Source of the DNA: Atriophallophorus winterbourni
Lineage: Eukaryota > Platyhelminthes > Trematoda > Plagiorchiida > Microphallidae
Reading direction: 5' to 3'
Assembly (NCBI GenBank): GCA_013407085.1
Contig: JACCGJ010005542.1
Coordinates: 1-64,000 of the forward strand
DNA: 64,000 bases
The notes under the pieces were generated by a model. It saw nothing but the letters and a program-made list of their open reading frames with translations. It was not told where the DNA came from and did no database searches. A program made the translations under genes and the position numbers. This document shows, one piece after another, positions 1 through 11,751 of this stretch. The number at the start of each line of letters is the position of its first letter. Position 1 is the stretch's first letter.

Positions 1-199
1 GTAATTTATCCGTCAATTATTTCAAAAGTTTGTCTGGCCTGTTTCTTATTACCCGATTTTATTATATCATTAAAACAAAATTGTTCAAACGTAGCATTTC
101 TAGTACTCAGTCTAGAGTTTTCGGTAAAGATTGGTGTGTTTTCTACGTGCATGCAAAACTTTGGGTTGCATAAGACAGAATGAATAAGCACGAATAAGC

Positions 200-580
200 C
201 AGAAGTCCTTTATAAATGTACTGTACCGCTTCTCAACGTCGCTGTTGAAAACTGTCAGCTTGAAACAGTAAATCATTTCACATATCTTGGTTCAACCATT
301 GTGCAAACCTCTCGCTAGACACGGAGATTTATAAACGGATTGGCAAAGCAATTGCCATCAGGTCTTGTTTGAACTCTCGTGTAGGGAACAACCATAAAAT
401 CACAGTGAATTAAAAAATGTTAGTATGCACCGCTGAGTACTAATTGCTTTTTGTATGGCTAGATACGCATGCAAGGAAATACAGCTGGGTTTTCTAAAAC
501 TGGTTTGCAGAGCATACTACGTCACCGCGCCCACGATGGCTGGGTCATATGTATAGAATGGAAAATGATGGTCGCTGGAG
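200..580 (+). pseudogene. RTE-like reverse transcriptase C-terminal remnant
   Basis: This is degenerate coding sequence in several frames. At 268-297 the plus strand encodes VNHFTYLGST, the 'YLGS' block that follows the palm domain in RTE-type reverse transcriptases. At 531-563 it encodes PRWLGHMYRME, matching the family's LRWxGHVxRM C-terminal block. Stops and frameshifts separate the two, so this is a dead 3' part of a non-LTR element. It probably belongs with the zinc-finger tail at 890-960; the sequence between them (590-860) does not match the family. Clade assignment is from motif recognition only. Confidence 0.6.
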
Positions 581-859
581 AGTTGTAATCAGTGATTCAG
601 CATTTGCGGTACTAAGAATTTAACAAAAGAGTTATAAAAACACCTATACTTATTTTGTCCTCGCACTTTGGAGGCATTTTTTAAAGCGACATATCCAATC
701 TTGGGAAGACTAGATACTGCGCTTCGCTGTTGTTCACATGGTGTTTGCCGAGCTTGTTTAGTTTTTGTTAGACGTTTCATCATCAAGCTAGATGGCATCA
801 TCAGCAGAACTTCTTTCGCTCTTGCGCTCCGTTGCTGGAATTTGATCACTGACAGCGTG

Positions 860-1035
860 CAAATGCCGCAGATCAGCTATGTGCTTCCTATGCTGTGAGC
901 ACTGTGGGAGATATAATTCATTTCGATTCGGATTGTTTAGTCATTTGAAACACTGCAGAACATTAAATTTTCATGCGCATGCAAAGTACATCGGTGAGTG
1001 ATATCAAACGAAGAAGGCCAACAGAATTAGTTCTA
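860..1035 (+). pseudogene. RTE-like element 3' end with C2H2-like finger
   Basis: From 894 the plus strand encodes CEHCGRYNSFRFGLFSHLK, a C-x2-C ... H finger of the kind that ends many metazoan RTE-like endonuclease-reverse transcriptases (motif xCxxCxRxFxxRxGLxSHxxxH). A related copy lies at about 61735-61870, in the last PPIL2 intron, sharing the GLFSH core and the sequence just downstream. It fits as the tail of the element whose RT remnant starts near 200. Confidence 0.5.
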
Positions 1036-3994
1036 TACCATATTTGGAAGTTGCTTTCTCAATTGTAGTACATTTCGATGACCTGAGATATTTCGAAATA
1101 TTATGTATTGTACGAGATGCAATGTTTTCGAAGCGGACTTTAATCTCTTTCACCGAAGTAATCAAACTAATAAAACATATTCACCAAGCACATCAAATGA
1201 AAAATCTGGAATTTCGCATACCTGCGAGATTGATGGCATGAAGTTTTCATGTAACCATATATCAATATTATAAGTGAAATAGAGGCATCTCTAACCGTTC
1301 CGTAATTAGAAAGCATGAATATCAAACTTAATTCACACTCATTTGTTAATGAAATAATAAAACAGGAGAAATTATGGTCAATAAAAATTAACATAACTAG
1401 ATTAGTTGGTGATTTTGGACAATATCAAATTCAATAAAAAATCGATTGCGCTTTATTTGACACGATATTTAAAGGATATACAAATTAAATTCTGTAGAAA
1501 TAGTGGAAAGTGAAATCTCTCTGCCTTCCTCCGAAGTGACAAGTTTCACCAATTTGAGAGCGAACAGATTGAATCGTATAGGTTTCCATTGAGAATGCTT
1601 CAAAATTCTTTGTTCATCCCTCCAGTTCTGAAAGATAACAAAGTGTGTGATATGAGAAAACATTTGCCTAGGGTATTAAATACACGCTTATTGTTGAAAA
1701 TTCCAACTAATTAATTGGATTTTTGTGTAATCTGTGATGTGCTACAATTAGTTTGATGAGTCTTTTTTACATTTAACCAAAATCATTCGAAAGCATAGTT
1801 CTTTGAACCATTTCAATAGACCGCTCTCTTATAAAACTCGTGTTACAACGTCCGTACATTAAAAAGTGCTCAAAAAGACGACTACAGTTCAATCAGCTCG
1901 TGCATATCATCCCAAAATCATTGGCGGCATACGAGGAAAATGACATCCTAAACTAAATTTGACGACGAAAATCGAAGAACCGTACCAAATACCATACTTC
2001 GTTAGCTTATGCTAATCAAGTCTATAAATTAAGGCGATCAAAATATTAATACAAAAACTAAACTGGAGAATAAAATACTGAAGATTTTTTAGATGAAGTT
2101 TCGTCGTTTCAACTGAAACACATCATGAATATTATCTGAGTACTTGATTATTGGAAAGACAGAGAAGGGGCTTTGGGTACGTGATCGAAAGACCAGTGAA
2201 CGAAAAATGGCTGAAGCACAGTCGCGCACAAAGTTTGCAATGCAGAAATTACTCCTTAATTAAAATTGCTACTATTCCCAATATATGTAACTGAATGCCG
2301 ATAAAAGCAACAACAGTATTCACGTTGTGCAAACTAATTAGAGAGGTGAAGAGTTCCAAATGATGCATGTTTCACATCAGAGCTTTGATTTTCCGGAACA
2401 TCATTAATTGCTATTTGACCAATTCAATCGAGGCACAATCAATTTCTGCTGGATCTTTGAGGAAGAATAAGATATTTTGGACGTGCGAATTGAGTCAGCG
2501 ACCAGTGCTAATCAAGAGCTTTCGAACGATATGCAGAACACAACCCTTGGGCACGGCACTAGAACATGAAGCACCGAAACGGCCGACGAAGAAAATCGTA
2601 AGCCCGGAACAATTATTATTTCGGAAAGATTGCATGATAATGATTGAAGCGATGCCACACTAAAAGAAAATTAGCAGATGGAGAAAGTCGACCGCTATTG
2701 AATGATATGCAATTCGTCAAGGTCGATCAAATAAGCCCAGTGTGTTTAGAGCCTATTCGTGATCGTTTGTCACGACAAATCAGATCAAAGTGACAACTGG
2801 TACAAAGAGAGAGGGATTTGTGGTAATGTGAATTGTCTATACAATTGGATGTGTGATATTTGGTTCGTTTGACCGATTGGCATTATTTTGTGTTGCGGGA
2901 TTCGTGAGTGAACACAATCTGCTTTGGAAAAGTTGACCTCACGCATGCACCATCGCGCAACCTACAAGTGGATGTGAACCACGGGCTTATTGGTTAAAAA
3001 TGGATCAAATTTCCTCGAAGCCTAAGCAAGCAATCTAAAAAACGTTGAGAAAGGGAACACGATTTGGGTGGATTAACCTGACGAAATCCTCCATCTATGA
3101 TATATTACACGTGATTTAAAATGCACGGGTTCATCGGATGGATAAATTTGATCGTGCTTAGAGTAACGTTAAAACGCGATTATGAAGGAGTGCTTAAATT
3201 GACTTTGAGCCGAAACACAATTCTTTGTTAGAGCACTGGGGATTTTTATGAACGGTAACTGACAGTGAATTCAATGTGAACATTTGTTCACAAATTTGCT
3301 GCTTGCTTTATCGAATTTTGAAAGCAAACAACCTAAGTTGTAGGTGGATTGCCGAGTCGGAAGCCGCGAAAAGCACAATATATAAACCCTATGCGATCGA
3401 ACCGAGACAATGGTGGCAGGCAAAACATCAACAATATGGTAACAGACCCTTGAAATCGACTGGACGCATCTAATGTTTGGAGTTATTGGTCACCTGGATT
3501 TATGAACAACTACTATTTCCTTTAAATACGCGATGAAGTGCATGCTTTTTGACTCCCTTACAATTACATGTTAGGGCCGAACAACACGTAAACTGTCTCA
3601 AAGTTTAAATGATCCATAAGTTAAAAATGATCAAAAGAACTTCACGTTTAAAGCTTAATACTCCTCCTTGTTTTAGAATTGCTCAGGGTGGTTTAAACTC
3701 TCTGAATCCTGAATAGAAAAGCTACTACAACAACAAAAGCGAAAGCGTGGCCTTGGTAATGTTTAGTACTTAATTAATGTTGGCTATTTGTTACCAACAT
3801 AGAAACAACTAATTGAGGCTTCTTATGAACCTGTAATCCTCACAATTGAAATTCCCATTAACTCTATTTTGAGATATCGTTTGACAATGACAACAATGTG
3901 ATAAAATTATTAAAGTTGTACACTTGGTGTATTCAGACTCGAAAAACAATGTTTTTTATATTGAAATAAAACATATGTTGACAACGTAATCGTC
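1036..3994. other. AT-rich stretch without recognisable genes
   Basis: Only short open frames are present, with no recognisable domain. A 98-codon frame at 2367-2663 and a 65-codon frame at 3276-3473 have no recognisable motif and are best left unannotated. If the exon ending at 3995 ends a gene, the left part is intergenic. Confidence 0.5.
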
Positions 3995-4340
3995 TTACTT
4001 GTTTATATTCAGTGACGATAAAGTTATATTGTGGCAAGAAGCTTGATCATTATTCTGATACACCATGGGAATCATATCCAATGAAATGACACTCCGCAGA
4101 TCGATACTACCTGACCGGCCTTTATTTGCTAAAGGAGGTAATTTTTTCGGTGAACGGCGAACTAGTGGTGGTAACATAGGGATGCTCGGACGTGGGACCT
4201 CTAGGAGATTTTTCGACGAAATTGTAGGAACACTACCCCTTTCGGGTGTATTGCTGTTTTCTCGAGAGTCTCCAGAAGATGTTTCTGAATATTCGGAGTC
4301 ATCATCAGGATTTATTTGTGGATTTATCACACAAAGACCT
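3995..4340 (-). CDS. C-terminal coding exon, Ser/Pro-rich tail (possibly of the FERM gene)
   Basis: Open minus-strand frame of about 115 codons ending in TAA at 3995. It is preceded by an acceptor (TATTTTAG just above 4340) and enters in frame as GLCVINPQINPDDDSEYSE. The peptide is low-complexity and regulatory in style: acidic and Ser-rich first (DDDSEYSETSSGDSRENS), then Pro-rich with basic patches (VPRPSIPMLPPLVRRSPKKL). No folded domain is recognised. It lies on the same strand as, and downstream of, the FERM exons at 20124-11752, and FERM proteins commonly carry disordered Ser/Pro-rich tails, so a shared gene is plausible. Exons linking it were not found, and it could belong to a separate gene. 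Confidence 0.5.
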
Positions 4341-7300
4341 CTAAAATATGGAACAAAATGAATAAGGAATAATAATAATAAACGATGTTAAGTAATTAAA
4401 TCATAATCTGACAAAACTACTTAGATAACTGGTAATCGTTAAGTCACAGTGATATCTAGCAGTAGTTCATGTTATTACTAATTATAATTTTAGGAGATTA
4501 ACAGCGAAATAAGTTGTTCCCGGCGAAATATTTACGATGGAGTTGATCTAGAAATGTATTACGTTTGGGTTACCATTGTTCAGGATGTCATATCCATCCA
4601 ATAAACTTAAAATAATTGGATATCATGAGCAATGGCGGTATTTTATGAGAACCAATAAGCATACACAAGCGTGCATATCAACACATAGAAATACTGTTAT
4701 TTCTTTCACGTAGGCTCTGTTTTATTTACTTGAACAAATAATTTAAAATGGGACCACCTGTCTTCATCTACTTTGCCTTATTGTTTAGTCTCACATTACT
4801 CTTCCATATTTAGCTGCTAACAAACATTTGAGTTATATTTATGTTGCTTCGTCATAATATAAAATTATTTATCCAACAACGTCGCGTGAAACACGTTTAA
4901 CCCGAAATGAATCGATCTTTCAACATTCAACATCTATTTGCTTACCCAAAATCGTCGACCTTTCCACATTTGCGCTCAAACGAATGTTTAGAACTGAAAA
5001 CATGAAATTATTGTGAGTTCGGGTAGATTGTAATAAAGCTCGGAAAAATGTTTGACAGGAAATCAAAGATGTATATTTATGTTTTTGTGGCATTCATCAC
5101 AGTCGTACCCGGTTTGAAAATCGCAAATTTATTGGTGGTGATACCTATTCTTTTGAGAATATTTTTAATTTTTTCGGAAACCTCATCAAAAACACGAACC
5201 AAGTAACGGGATACAAACATTCACATGTACACGGAGCTTGGGATATAATTTCTAAATATAAGCTCAGAAAGTATGAGGATGGGTCCTATAATACTTCACG
5301 TGGAAATGTAAAGATAGAGATTTCACAATACACTTTACTTTCAAAGTAGCACAGCTATCACAGCATCGAAAAATATAGCATTGATCTGTGGCTTCAAGTT
5401 TAATGTAGACTGGTGTATTTGAGTTATAGAAACATTTCTTCTGATTCTAAAATTACACCAAACCTAATCCTCTAGATTTCGCAATATAAAGGCAAAAGGT
5501 CAGAAACTGGTTGTCTGAATATTTGCGAGGAACTACTAAACCGATCGCCAACATGAGATTTTCTGTAAAATATTCGAAATAACCATACACAAACCTGGCT
5601 CAAAGGAACGTCTTGAAATGATTAGCCATTCACGAATGTTCTTTGCCAAGTTTCGTGAGGACAGAGAAAGCAATTTTGGTTTTTTTATTCAGGCCGTGCT
5701 TTAAGCGAGCTAATCATATACACCGGAGATTTAATATCAAATTTTATTAATTTTCTCTCATTGTATCAAACCTTAAGTAATATTTAAACGCTGTCTGTAG
5801 CAGGAGCAATTTAGCAAAATAGAAGTCATTTACAAACTAAAAACTTAAGTACACACAAAAATACTCGTACAAATTGATGCGATCTCTAAGATTATGCAAA
5901 TTATTCAGAATTCTTTTTCGATGAAAAGATGTTTGTAGCTGTGATCAACGTCTGGAAACTTTGATTATCCGAAAAGAAGAATCGGTATTGTAAAATTAAT
6001 GGAATGTTCATTTTTGGAATTATGACAAACAGTTCTGCTTGACATGAGAATGATTGGCATTAAACTTCATTCAACTGACATGGATAGAAGAATAGATTGA
6101 TAGATTGATTGATGGATTAACAGACGAATGACTAGATGCGTTGAGGCTATAAAATATTGATGATGGCTTATTATTAAAATCAAAATACTATTTTTCTATG
6201 TATTAGGTAATTCTTCTCTTATTACAAAAGAAATTAAACAAGTACATAAAGTTCTAATTTTAGACCATTGTGTAATGAGGGTCTAATAAAGAATCACGTT
6301 GTTGAAATACAAAATCACAAAGTGATTCCATGTTAAGCGCTCTTAACGCTTTTAAAAGAACAAGTATGCGTTGCTCGCATTTCCTTCGCTCACACTTCAC
6401 AACTGATTCCTGGCTGTTTGCCATCTTCACGTGTAGATAGTAATATTAGTTTCAGTGATTATTGAACAAGTTGTAAATTTATGCAAAAGATATACATCAC
6501 ATCAAATTTTGAACAGGGTTCTCATAAGGAACAATGATGTCGGGTAGAGTACGACAAAATGATATAGAAAATCCAGGTAGTTTTCACCTAGGGTTGAAAC
6601 ATGTAATTATAAAAAGATGTGAAATCATTCGAGCGGTTTTTTTTCTTTTCATATTTGTAAACAATGACATGATGTTACAGCTTACTTGGCACAGTTTCTT
6701 GTGGCTACGGCTCTCTTCCATAACAATTTCGCTTCTGCGTTTGAGTGGGCCTTGAATCCGAGGCGGACTTCACACTAATAATAAATGTTTAATTTCATTA
6801 GCCGTATCAGACAACTGCGTTTGGGAATGAACTAGTTGAACGTTTGGTTACGAATTGAAAATTAAGATACATCATTAATCTCGACAGAATAAATCAGAAT
6901 ATTAATAAGGGAATTTTAAAGTGCAAAATTATTGAAAACAAATGGGCAGTTTTAAGTACAAAATAGAAAAGCAGAAATTTTGGCTGAAGGATGGGTGGCT
7001 GGAAGAAAAGATGGGTGGTTGGATGAATGTATGTTCGGATGAAGGTAAAATGCAGTTTTGCCGGATTAGATTATTAGATAAAGGAGTAGATTCAGAGACA
7101 TTGTTTGTATATGTTTAACACAGTTTAGCTAATTTAGTCGAATAAAAAGAAAGCTGATGTGAATATCAGGAGTAAAACTTCCCATCACATGCAACTAACA
7201 ATTATTGATATAGTCTTTGCACAGATTTTTTCGATAACACTGATCGAGTCAGATGCCGTGGAGCAATGGATAATAGGTAGACAGCTTTAACACTGAACAA

Positions 7301-9850
7301 GTCATTAATATCATATTCTTCTAGATATTTAAAAAGTTGATCATGACAGTCCAGTATGTAAGCAATGGAATCAAGTGATAGAACTCTGCTTGGGGTGACA
7401 CTGAACCCATGACCGACACTTTTGTATTTCCACGGCAAACTAACTGAGCATACATCCGCCGCCTGATTGATTGCTATTCAGCATTTATGAAGCTGGCACA
7501 TTTGCGTAGATTATATGCAAGACAAGACGTGGAGGAAACAGTAGCATTTGCTCTGATCGCTCAATCCATATAATCGAAATATCTGGTCTTCTCTTCAGTT
7601 AAACGTAGCTAGCAATGAGTGAATCTTAAGGAATTTGATATACAATACGAACTGCGAAGAATTTGTTTTGGTTAGATGAAATCAGCGAAACCAACCTGTT
7701 TAACATGCTCAAAAAGCTAGGTAACGCCAAGTCTTTGAAGATTTTAAAACACTTTCAAATTGGCTAGATTCTGTTTCGATGAGTTCAATTACAATTGAGT
7801 ATTTCACTACGTGCCCTCTAATACATGCGCGAATAAAATTAAAAACCAGACTGCTCAAAAATCGAAAATTAAAACTAGTTAATCACATGATCGGTTAGCT
7901 ATGTTAATTTCAACATATTCCAGCTTAGCAAGACCGCGGCTTCTTGATTAAAGTGATAGCTACACAAGTGCAAATTGATTTTATATCGATCTTTCAAGAG
8001 TGATCTGTTTTATTGTGAATTTCATTCAGACATCTGCAGCGTAACCTAAAGCAATATGCGAAAGTGAGTCCACACGTATTCCATGTTCAGCTCACGATAA
8101 CAAGTTAATTCAGATTTTACAAACAATAAAAACTATTATAACACGATGAAAAGTGTGTTACTTTGAAGTAACGGTTGATTTCCCTTCGCGTATCAAACCG
8201 TATCATAAAAATTTGTAGACCGAACATGAGTTAGGTAAGGAAACCCATTTAAACAGGTAGATCTATTGATTAAATTGCCAGTCACGACATTTGCGCAGCA
8301 CGGAAAAATAACTCATTAATAAAAATACTTCCGGTTTTATGGATCATTTTCAAAATGTATTATTTTTATGAGATGAAAGTGTGCGCGATTGAAAATTGCT
8401 CAAGTTAATCTCTCACCTGACCTCGAGGAATGACTATTACCAAATATTTCCCGGACCGTTCAACCTCACGGATTTGTTGCCTGTAGTACATCAAAGCAAA
8501 ATGATTCAATCGAAGTGGCAGATCTATTTCGGTTGAGGAATTAATTTTTGGTTAATTTAAAATAACAGACTTCTACAGTAACTCAAAGCAACTATCGCAT
8601 TTATCTTTATAATGGTTCCTCATGGCAACACACACAAGATTTGATTTGGACGTCTTTATGTCCATGTCAACATTGGCCTATATTTTGCTTCAGCAAATTA
8701 TAAAGAATTCGATTGATTAAAACAGGCTTCGTCAAATTTAAAATCAAAAAGGTTGAGTGCGCCAAACAACCCTAATTTGCATGCATTTCCTTCAAACACA
8801 CCACGCGACCTGTTCCGCGCTGTTAGCACTCATTAGGCAGGGACAATATGATCAGGATCCGGATGCATTGAAACAATGGAGGAATATTAAACATTTTGAG
8901 ATTGTAAGCCACAGTTAGATACGGTTGATAGCTCCATATTTGAAGCGTTTTTCAGCATTTTGGTTTGAATTTGATAGAGCTTCTAAGAAGGTTAGGCGGA
9001 GAGATGAGACAGTTGCAACAAGAGTCACAAGAGTCATTAATTATTCAACGAAATAAATGTGATATCTATCACCTGTGGCCTTAATTCGCTGAAAATGATA
9101 TTATATGACATATGACGAACTTTAGCAATAAATACAGCTCAAGACAATCTCGTGTGACTTTCCGTGTAGCTGACTATCACCAACAAAAGAATGGACTAAG
9201 ACCTGTGAGTAGTCATCACAAACCAGTTATTTCGGACAGACGAAGCTCCATCCTCAACGTTCAACCCCGTAAGGACTTCAATAAATCGCCACATAATGGC
9301 ATCTACGACACATATGTTCCTTGACACCCGTCAATTTGCATGCTATTAAGCAACGCCTATCTGTGCTGATTGGAACAAACATAACGTTTTAACGAAGGTC
9401 ACGCGTTTATCAATCAGTCCACCACAAAGATGCCGAATCACACATAATTATCAAAGAAATCATGTGTACTGTTTGAGTTTGTGACGCAACTTCTAATTAT
9501 AATCTTCCATATCGCTGAAATTGGCGTCCAATAATACTAATGTAATCTATTCAAATTATCTTACTTATTATAACTTCCGCCAAAAATCGATTTTTGGAAA
9601 TTAGTCACGAGTTTTTCTAATACGAAATGAAATTTGACGAATCCTTGCGACCAAGAAAGATCCAACCCACCCCAAAAGCTGTAATACCTCATCTTCTGGA
9701 GCTCACATATAGCTGAAGTAACAATGGAGCAAACAGAATTTTGACGTCAATGAAATAAATGAATTTCTGGACTCGTATTGCTTGTGATGTTAAAGAATTC
9801 CCGTGGACGTGTTCTAGATTTCAGGAGACGAGAGAGGACAGACAAGAAAC
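4341..9850. other. Long non-coding stretch, probably intron of the minus-strand gene
   Basis: No convincing coding exon was found on either strand. Two degenerate tetranucleotide tracts occur, GATT-type at about 6065-6130 and TGGA-type at about 6975-7050. The minus-strand frame at 7438-7202 has no recognisable domain. A FERM-C lobe exon is expected somewhere between 11751 and 4341 if the flanking exons belong to one gene, but I could not identify it. Confidence 0.4.
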
Positions 9851-9859
9851 ACCACCGGG

Positions 9860-10535
9860 TTATGGCGTGGAAGATCACGCAAGCTTGGGGCACGGACCTA
9901 GTTGGACCTCTACCTGCGAGCGCTATTGGTAACCGCGTGATGGGCCCATGATTTCACTCGTGAAACAGAAGCGGTTCCGATACCAGTTAAACTACTAGAA
10001 ACGGTGGAGGACGTGTTATCGAGAAACGTGATTTCCTGATTCGGTACACCAGGAGAAGTATGGGCAGATCGAGGTCTTTGTTTTGAGTCACAGCATTTTC
10101 AAGCTGTACTGGAATAGTAGGATATCAAGCTATTAAAGACAACACCGTACCATCCACAGACGGATAGTATGATGTAGAGTTTTAAACGAACGCTGAACCA
10201 ATGGTTGCATTGATTGCAAATCTACCACAAGTCCTCCTGAATTATCCTACGATAAAACACGCAAACACACAGTGATTTTTGATAGAGAATCAAAAGCGTT
10301 GTTAGATATCGGGATAACCGAGCAAGAAGATTTGAAATTTTAAGTAAAGGAACACATGTCCGGGAAAGAATAACCGTATGGAAAACTAAAATCAGTAGGG
10401 CACAAAACAGGCTGGTTTACGAAGAGAATTAAGATCAACCTATGAAAGCCATTTCAAAAGGGGTACCACGTAAAATTCAAGCTCTAATATCGAACGTGCA
10501 ATACGAGGGTGAAAATTATATGACAGGAAAATTAT
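9860..10535 (+). pseudogene. Ty3/gypsy integrase remnant
   Basis: Broken plus-strand frames follow the order of a gypsy integrase core. TDLVGPLPAS at 9892-9921 holds the first catalytic Asp. ETVEDVLSRNVIS and FGTPGE follow, then ADRG at about 10064-10075 with the second Asp, then a PYHPQTDSMM stretch ending in TAG at 10175. The conserved block there is QTDGMVERF, so the catalytic Glu position is destroyed. A later KGVPRKIQ stretch near 10460 resembles the segment after the core. No LTRs, reverse transcriptase or RNase H were seen, so this is an isolated fragment inside or beside the minus-strand gene. Confidence 0.65.
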
Positions 10536-10559
10536 AAATGTTAGTGGTGACGCAACGCG

Positions 10560-11751
10560 AAGCATGCACAAGAATACGTAAGTCTGTATTTCCTTATTGA
10601 TTTTATACACTCAGATTTTCCGTATATTCTTTTAGACTTTACAGTATTTACATAGAATATTTTCACGCTTAGCGCATCACGTTATCACTACACGCACTTT
10701 TAAAAGAATTACGAGATACCGGAAATTTTAGTGAAAACTTTGTCACAAAAATTTGGTTACGGCATTTACTAATGAAATGGATCAAATGTGGAAACTGAAA
10801 TTATTTGATGGAAACATTAAAGTAATGGATGAGTTAAAATTCTGAATGTGATCAAACATGTAATATCGAAAAAACTTACCAGGAGAAAACATCGGTTCTT
10901 TGCCCGTTTTTAAAGGCTGATATGCCTAGATGATTGAATCCTATACACAAACCGTTGTCGAATTGATCCTGAAAGACGTCATTGATTCAGAATGCGGACA
11001 AACGAGTGTTGACTTAATCACCGATAAAAATACCAGCTCAAAACGATTGCATAACCGAAGCACTTATTAATTGGCTGTTTATCAAAGAGACAAATGAATG
11101 CGGCCATTTCAGTAATTCAAACGGTGTCTGACAGAGCTTCAAAAAAAACCATAGTCTAATCATTTCCAAAGCATCTGAATACGCACCAGAAATAATCCCG
11201 AAGTTTAATAAAATTGTTGGTTGAACGAAAAACTGAGTTTGGATAACATGTAACCTGAATCCTCACTCATGTGGTTTACTTTGCAGTATCAATACCTGGA
11301 AACAAACTTTATTTATATAGCGACTAGGACAGATCCATGCTCTCAATCTGCTTATATAACACTAATTCTTTGCAGCCATGATTAACGTAAATGGCTTGTG
11401 ACAATTTAGATAGTTGCATAAATATCAAAATAGGATCGCCAACTGGCATTGTGATGCCTAATTGATGGAATACTCTCAAAAAAAAGATTAAGTTCAAACT
11501 GAAAAAACGTGAAGGATCGTAAAAGGCTATCGAAATGAAAGTAACAAATAACATGTTGTTCACCATTCTAACAACGTACATTATCAGTAAGCGTCTAAAC
11601 GCTCTGTTTGACGCATCAATGAAGTCTAGTAAATTCTATAATATTCATACTAATAAGCCGAAGATTATTTATCAGTGTACAGATATGATGCTATTTTAGA
11701 AGTCTGTGTCCATGAACATCTTATATGTATATGGGTGAATTCTTTGCTTAC
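10560..11751. other. Non-coding, probably FERM-gene intron
   Basis: This follows the donor of the last located FERM exon on the minus strand (GTAAGC just below 11752). An 85-codon minus-strand frame at 11581-11324 shows no FERM-C features and was not called. Confidence 0.35.

Noticed and set aside
589..849. 86-codon minus-strand frame between two RTE remnants
   Set aside because: Composition and the GATGAAACGTC-like string suggest untranslated Penelope-type sequence, but the evidence is too thin to annotate.
1850..2000. NVRTLKSAQKD on the plus strand as an endonuclease start (family pattern NVRTL)
   Set aside because: Only five residues match and no further endonuclease block follows in any frame.
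7202..7438. Minus-strand open frame as a missing FERM exon
   Set aside because: The peptide has none of the FERM-C features and would not join the phase-0 end of exon 6 with any supported acceptor.
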